The translations under genes were made by a program, and so were the position numbers. Of a stretch of 64,000 nt of DNA, positions 58,651-64,000 are shown in pieces. How positions within the stretch are numbered: position 1 is the stretch's first letter; each line of letters opens with the position of its first letter. This DNA is from Strigops habroptila (lineage: Eukaryota; Chordata; Aves; Psittaciformes; Psittacidae). Where the stretch lies: assembly GCF_004027225.2 (NCBI RefSeq), contig NC_044291.2, forward strand, positions 11,640,707 to 11,704,706. Reading direction: 5' to 3'. Below the pieces are notes generated by a model. That model searched no databases. It saw nothing but the letters and a program-made list of their open reading frames with translations, and was not told the DNA's origin.

Positions 58651-59178
58651 CCGCCCTTCCGCCCCGCCCCTCCAATCACCGCGCCGCTTTCTACCGCAAG
58701 GCCGGAGAGATCGAGCACAGAGTTCCCCACCGCGTGCTAGGCGCCGCTAGCCGAACGTGGCACGCTCGCTCACGATCGCCCGCCCCTACAGCGCTCAAAC
58801 CCCGCCCTCCCGGTCAGGCCCCGCCCCCTGCGCGGTCTCCGCCCATCCCACTAGACCCCGCCCATCCCATCGGGCCCCGCCCATCGCATCAGGCTCCGCC
58901 CCCCTCGTCCAGGTCCCGCCCCCCTCCCGCGGGGTCGGGGTCCCGGTGTCTGCGGGACCGCTCCGGGGACCCCCTGCTGCAAGGGGGAACCCCCCGCTCC
59001 AGCGGGGCCCCGGCCCCGCCGCGCCCCTGCGGCACAGCCCGGCCCGGCCCCGCCCCGCCCCGGCCACCGCCGGGCCCCGGCCCGCAGCCCCGCCGGGCCC
59101 GGCTCCAGCTCCCGGCTTCCCGCGGTGCCCTCCTGCCCCCGCTGCCCTCCTGCCCCCGCCACTTCCCGGCCCCGCACC
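58651..59178. promoter_or_regulatory. Shared CpG-island promoter between FBXW5 and C8G
   Basis: About 500 bp separate the two divergent genes. The block 58798-58930 is a tandem array of CCCCGCCCATCCCA-like units, that is, repeated GC boxes (Sp1-type) at ~20-25 bp spacing. A CCAAT box lies at 58672-58676. No TATA box is clear for either gene. The head-to-head arrangement matches the mammalian locus. Confidence 0.7.
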
Positions 59179-62132
59179 ATGGTGTCCCGGGGCGCGCTCC
59201 TGCTCCTCGGCCTGCTCCTCGCCGCCCCGCCGGGGCTGGGGCAGGGCCCGGGGCGGCGGCGGCGGCCGCCCCCTCCCCAGAGTCCGCTGGAGAAGGTGGC
59301 GGCCCCGGCGGAGCTCCGGCTGCCGGAGGTGAGGGGCCGGGCCCGGGCGGCTCTGCGGGGCCCGGCAGCTCTGGGGCTGGGGGCTCAGCCCGTGCCCCTG
59401 TGGGTCCCCTTCGAGGTCCAGCCCTGCAGCTTCACCCCTCCAGACCTGCCCTTGCAGCCTGAGCCGGGCCTGACCCCCCCCCCCCGTGCGCTCCCTGCCC
59501 CGAGGCAGGGGCTGGAGCCCAACTCGGCCCCCAGCGCTGCCCTGGAGCCAGGCCCCGGCCCGGCAGCTGCTGCCCAGCCAGACCCCGGCTTCTCAGCCCC
59601 GGGGCCGGTGCTGCCGTTGTCAGTGCTGGGTCTGGCAGCCCCTCGAGCACCCCGCCCCTGCACCCCCCCCGCTCCAGCCTGTCCCCACGCCAGGCTCTGC
59701 TCCACGTCCTGCTCTGTCCTGCCCTTCATCTCCTGTCCCCGTGGGCACACCAAGGGGTGGGGGTGCCGAGTGAGGGGATACAGCACAAGGGAGGCTGCTT
59801 GGGGTGGTGGGTGCTGAGGGCAGCGGGGTGGTGGCACCCAGGGCAGTGGTGTGTCATTCGGTGCCACCTGGTGCCCTGCAGCTCGCAGGGAGGTGGTTCC
59901 TGGTCGGCATGGCCTCCCGCTGCGGTTTCTTGGCTGAGCACAGCCACCGGCTGGAGGCCACGGCAGTGACAGTGACCGTCGGGGACAGGCAGAGCCTGGA
60001 CGTCAGCACCTTCAGGAAGCTGTGAGTGACACGGGGCACCGGGGCCGCAGGCAGGGCCAGGGATGGAGGATGCTGGATGGGACAGGGACACTGCAGACAA
60101 GTCAGAGCACGGAGGAGTGCCCCAGGATGGGGATGGGACCGGGACACTGCAGGCAGGTCAGAGCGGGAACAGTGCCCCAGCCACAGGCTCCAAGGAGGAG
60201 AGAGCTGCCCCAGAGCGAAGTGGGTGGGATCTCCTCTTTGTGCTAGAAGCCGTGACCATGGTGGGGTGGCACCCGGCCACCAGCATGGGGTGGGCTTGGG
60301 CTGGCCAGCCTGGGGAAACTGAGGCTCTGGGACATCTCTTTTCAGCATCTCCCTGAGGAGAAAACAGAAGTCCCAGGAAACCAGGAACCGTGTGTGCTTG
60401 GGCAAGGAGGGTGAGCAGGGGCTTAGGCTGGATCCTCCCCAGCCTCTGCCAACACCCTCCCCTTCTCTCCGAACAGGGACGGGATGTGCTGGGAGATCAG
60501 GCAGCGCTACCTTCCTGCCCAGGCGCATGGACGCTTCCTCCTGAAGGGTGAGGGAAGCCGGGCTGGGGGGTGCAGGGACCATGGAGCTGGAGCCCCCACT
60601 CCTGCTCTCGGCAGGGATTTGGGGCCGGCGTCCTTCCTCCCAGTGTTTCACTTCTAGGATCTCAGAGTGCGCCAGTGGTGGGTCCATCACAGGCAGCACC
60701 ATGGGCTTGTGGCTGCTCATAGGGAACAGCACCCCATGGGGCTGGCTCCAGTTTTCACCCTTTGTGAAACAAGGCCCCTGGACGGTGCTGGGGCTAACCA
60801 GGATTAACCAGGACTAAGCAGGGCTGTTCCCTGTCTTTCCCAGGCCGTGGCCATGGCAGCAAAGTGGATGTGGTGGTGGGGGAGACAGACCACAGCAGCT
60901 ACGCCATCCTCTATTTCCAGAAGGGCCGGAGCATCTCGGTCAAACTCTATGGTGGGTCGGTGCTCTGGGGCTTGTGACACATGAAGGACAGGGTTGGCAG
61001 AGGGGTGGGAAACCCGGGCTGGGACCAGGAGCTGCCTGTGGGAACCCCGGGGCACCTGGACACAGGAATGGGGTGTCCCCAAGGGTCCTGGTCCCAGATG
61101 GGGAATTGTCCCCAGATAATGCTGGAGGGGAGACAGTGGGGAACCAATAACCCTTCTCTGGTCCCCAGCCTTGCCACAGGTGCAGGGTGAGCTTTGGAGC
61201 AGGGACAGGCAGGGCTCGAGGCCACTCATGGCATCTCCCTCCCTGCGCAGGACGGAGCAGCCGGGTCAGCGATGCTGTCATAGACAAGTTTGAGCAGCAT
61301 TTGAGGGCTGTGGGCCTGAGTGAAGACGTGACCTACTACTTCCCTGCATACGGTGGGTGGCACATAGCGCCCTGGAACCTGGGAGCACCAACATCCAGGG
61401 ACCAGCATCCAGGGTTGCGGTGCAGCGTGCGGAGGGGGAGGCACATCCACATGGGTTTGAACAGCTTGTGGTCCCATGTCACCCTCAGCAGGGCCACAAC
61501 TGGGATCTGTCCCAGTCGCAGAGGCAAGGACTGGGCTGTGCCCCACAGTGTCTCTGGGTGCAGGGCTAGGGCCGGGTGAGGTGACCCCCTGGGCTGTGTC
61601 TCTTGCAGGGTTCTGTGACACCGCAGATGAATTTCACATCCTCGATGGTGAGTTGTGGGGTCCAGGCGGTGCGCTGGGTCCCCCCATGGGCCCGGCTTGG
61701 CCCCATGTTGGGCACCACATGGGTTCTCCTGCCCTGGCTGGGAGCTGGGCACAGTGGGCCAGACCCTCACCGCACCACGGCTGTGTGGTCCTGTCCGGGG
61801 ACTCCAGGACAGGGTCCCTTTGAGACCTTGTGTGGGGCAAGGAGGTGGCAGACCATCACCCAGGATGGGCATCAGATGCACCCTGGCAAAGTCCTGTTCA
61901 CCCCCCACATGGGTCAGGCTGGGTTTAGTGGGGTTTTAGTGGGGTTTCCAGGGGCTAGGGCTGGTCTGGGACAGGGACACCCTGAGGTGAGGGCTGGGGT
62001 CCCCAAGGACAGCTCCATCACTTGTCGTTGGTGCTTGAGGAGGTAGAAGCGGGTCTCCAGCCCCAGTGCTGGGCTTGGACATCTCCCCAGCCCCTGAGCA
62101 CTTCCCTTTCCCTTCCAGAGACAAAGCTGTAA
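59179..62132 (+). CDS. C8G: C8G, complement component C8 gamma chain (lipocalin)
   Basis: Secreted lipocalin, disulfide-linked to C8 alpha in the C8 complex of the membrane attack complex. Seven exons: 59179-59328, 59882-60021, 60477-60547, 60844-60951, 61251-61352, 61609-61647, 62119-62132; 207 aa against 202 in human. Signal peptide (MVSRGALLLLGLLLAAPPGL), then a basic, proline-rich stretch (GRRRRPPPP). The lipocalin G-x-W motif is GRW at the start of exon 2. Conserved cysteines: ASRCGF (position of the C8-alpha-linking Cys), DGMCWE and YGFCDTAD (the barrel disulfide). Strand motifs STFRKL, VVVGETDHSSYAILYF and SISVKLY match human closely. It ends HILDETKL, where human ends HVLDEVRR. Met at 59179 is the only one before the signal peptide. 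The gene appears intact. Confidence 0.96.
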
Positions 62133-63070
62133 GTGCAGATGGTGTTGCCAGGAGGTTCCCAGAGCTCAGTCTTCACCTCATCCAGCTGCCCATGGCCACA
62201 CAAGACTGAGCTGGGGCTTGGTCAGACCCTGCTGCTGCTCCACAGCCCTGGAGCCACCCCTGGGGCTCCTCGGCTTCTCCAGCAGCATTGGCAGCCGTGT
62301 GGGTCCTTGTCCTGCCCCCCCCAGCTTTGTGTCACGCTGTGCTCTGCACCCTGGTGCCTGCAGCAGCCAGTGACACCCCAGTAAATGCCTCAGAGTCTGT
62401 GTCCAGGCAAGCCAGCCCTTGGTGTGCCCCAGCAAGGCCGTTGCTGCCCCCATCGCGGGACTGCCGGTGCTCCCGAGCTGGGGGGGAGTCCATACAGCCC
62501 TCTCCATGCAGCCCCATCCCAACCATGGGACAACGAGGAGGAATCGTGGCAGTTCCTGGTTTACCCTGAGTATGTCTGGAGTGAGGGAAAGCCCCGTGCT
62601 GGTGTCGTGGGGCCGGGGGTCAGAATCAGCCTTCCCCCGGGACAGGCCAGGAGATCCCTCAGGGGCCCCAGAGGAGGGCCTCTCGGCCTCGCAGTGATCC
62701 TGCCTCTCATCCCCAAGCCCTCTGAGCAGTGAAACGCTGCATTCCCTGCCCCAGCCCTGCGGACCGTGTTCGCTACGGAGCTGCTGCCGGCGCCAGACCC
62801 TGCCTGCGAGCGCTTCCCAGCGCCAGCCCGCACCCCATCGTGGAGCCGGGCAGGGGTGTCCTTTGCACGCTCAGAGCTGCAGGGGCTATGGGGGCTTGGA
62901 CCAGGCGTGCAACCAGGGCAGAGGACCCTTTACAGGACCTCTCTGCCCTGCGTGTCGAGTCCGGCCAAGGCTGTCCTGCCACACGCTTGGGCTGGGGTGT
63001 TTTGGTGCTAATTCCCCAGTGCAGGCAGGGGATGGACAGCAGCCCCCCCGCACGGGCTGGGCTCTGGCAG

Positions 63071-63100
63071 GGGATGGGATGGGATGGGATGGGATGGGAT
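63071..63100 (+). repeat. (GGGAT)n microsatellite
   Basis: Six perfect GGGAT units downstream of C8G. Confidence 0.95.
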
Positions 63101-63194
63101 CAGGCAGTGCCCGGTCACGCCGCAGCCCCGGGGCCGGGGTTTCGCAATCACGGCGGTACCGGTAACACATGTTGTTTATCAAGGGTTTATGTAA

Positions 63195-63245
63195 GGCTGC
63201 GGCACGTGACTCGCCCCACGCCAGCCCCCGGCCCACGTGCGGGGC
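63195..63245. promoter_or_regulatory. Paired CACGTG E-boxes in a GC-rich stretch
   Basis: Two CACGTG palindromes at 63203-63208 and 63234-63239, 31 bp apart (about three helical turns), in GC-rich sequence. The first, GCACGTGAC, resembles USF/TFE sites. Nearby gene starts are not visible. Confidence 0.4.
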
Positions 63246-63862
63246 GGCCGTGCCCATAACCCCCTCCTCCCCCCCCCTCCCCCCGGCCCAGCGGGAGCTG
63301 CCGGGTTGGGTCACTCTGCCCTGCAGTCTCCGAGCGGCGGCAATGGGAGATGGGGGGAGCGCTGTCCTCCACCCTGGGGAGCTGGCCTGGGCCCCAGGAC
63401 TTCCCCCCCGCCCTGATCAGTCCGCACTGATCTGGATGAACCCATTTCTGGGGTACCAGCCCCCCAGTTTTGCTTGAGGGTCTGCGTCCAGGCACCGCAG
63501 TGATGCCTCAACCCTGCCCCACACCGGTGCCCTCCTGTGTATCCACGGTCCCGAGCTTGCGCCCAGCTTTGCTACCCAGCTCCTTGGCCAGCCCCAGCTT
63601 TACCAGCCCTGGGAGATGCCTGGGAAGGGAGCTGGGGACCCCCAGGCACTGGGGGGCTTTGTGTCCCTGCCCCAGCACAGGGCTACAGTGCACCCATGGG
63701 TGCTCTGTGCCTCTGATACACAATGGAGAGAGCCCCTCCTGGCACGCTACACCCTGAGGGGGAGCTCGGGCAGGGGCTGAGCCCCCAGCCCAGTGTGTGG
63801 GGAAGCTCCAGCCAGGCTCTTGTGATGCTCGGTCCTGCCTGGCTCAGCTTTTGTTTTGTTTT

Positions 63863-63868
63863 AATAAA
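63863..63868 (+). terminator. AATAAA poly(A) signal, gene not assigned
   Basis: TTTTAATAAATCCATGG near the end of the window. It could be a distal C8G signal (1.7 kb past the stop) or belong to an unrecognised plus-strand transcript. Confidence 0.45.
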
Positions 63869-64000
63869 TCCATGGAGCCGGGGCTGAGCTGGGCGCAGCT
63901 GGGTGCGGGGAAGGGAATGTGCTGGGACAGGGGGGCCTGCCTGCAGAGGAACAGCCGCTGTGAAAACACAACATGCTCCTTATGTAAAACTTTGCCTTGG

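Larger units (their letters stand above)
62133..64000 (+). other. C8G 3' flank, no gene recognised
   Basis: The C8G 3' UTR starts here. An AGTAAA at 62380-62385 followed by GT-rich sequence is a possible non-canonical poly(A) signal; a canonical AATAAA lies at 63863-63868. In mammals further lipocalin genes (LCN12, PTGDS) follow C8G, but I see no lipocalin exon up to 64000. Confidence 0.5.

Noticed and set aside
1-64000. A hidden new defence, toxin or virus-like system
   Set aside because: All long coding signals resolve into five known vertebrate genes and CR1 elements; no retroviral, Polinton or prokaryotic-type genes were seen on either strand.

Overview
The window is avian nuclear DNA, most likely from a GC-rich microchromosome. 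Two things point to this. Fifteen or more CR1 LINE 3' fragments with the bird-type end (ATTCTATGATTC-like tails) are scattered through it. Five spliced vertebrate genes also lie in the same order as human 9q34.3 (chicken chromosome 17 by synteny): MAMDC4 (+), EDF1 (-), TRAF2 (+), FBXW5 (-), C8G (+). The species cannot be read from the sequence. The high similarity among many CR1 copies suggests a lineage with recent CR1 activity.

Layout: 1-2.0 kb is gene-poor and opens with a CR1 fragment. 2.09-13.94 kb holds MAMDC4 (apical endosomal glycoprotein, endotubin), which I resolve as 29 coding exons with consistent splice phases, 1211 codons plus stop. It carries three LDL-receptor class A repeats, six MAM domains, one membrane span and a short tail. 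Its introns are full of G/C-skewed minisatellites. 15.2-18.5 kb holds EDF1 on the minus strand (5 exons, 148 aa). 18.5-21.1 kb is a CpG-rich, CCAAT- and G-repeat-rich region between the divergent EDF1 and TRAF2 genes. 20.7-43.66 kb holds TRAF2 (RING, TRAF zinc fingers, coiled coil, TRAF-C). One zinc-finger exon expected from mammals could not be found. 44.27-58.6 kb holds FBXW5 on the minus strand (8 coding exons, 589 aa), tail to tail with TRAF2. 59.18-62.13 kb holds C8G, complement C8 gamma (lipocalin, 7 exons, 207 aa), head to head with FBXW5 across a GC-box-rich shared promoter region. 62.13-64 kb has no gene I can identify, but has a paired E-box stretch and a poly(A) signal near the end.

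The genes are not an operon and have separate jobs: endosomal sorting (MAMDC4), transcription coactivation and ribosome-collision response (EDF1), TNF-receptor signalling (TRAF2), ubiquitin-ligase substrate choice (FBXW5) and the membrane attack complex (C8G). I found no CRISPR array, prokaryotic system or retroviral element. The most interesting points are a possible N-terminally extended TRAF2 from an upstream in-frame first exon, the missing TRAF2 zinc-finger exon, a Gly-to-Arg change in EDF1 created by the last base of an exon, a young CR1 population with two internal variants, and minisatellites that run into MAMDC4 splice sites.
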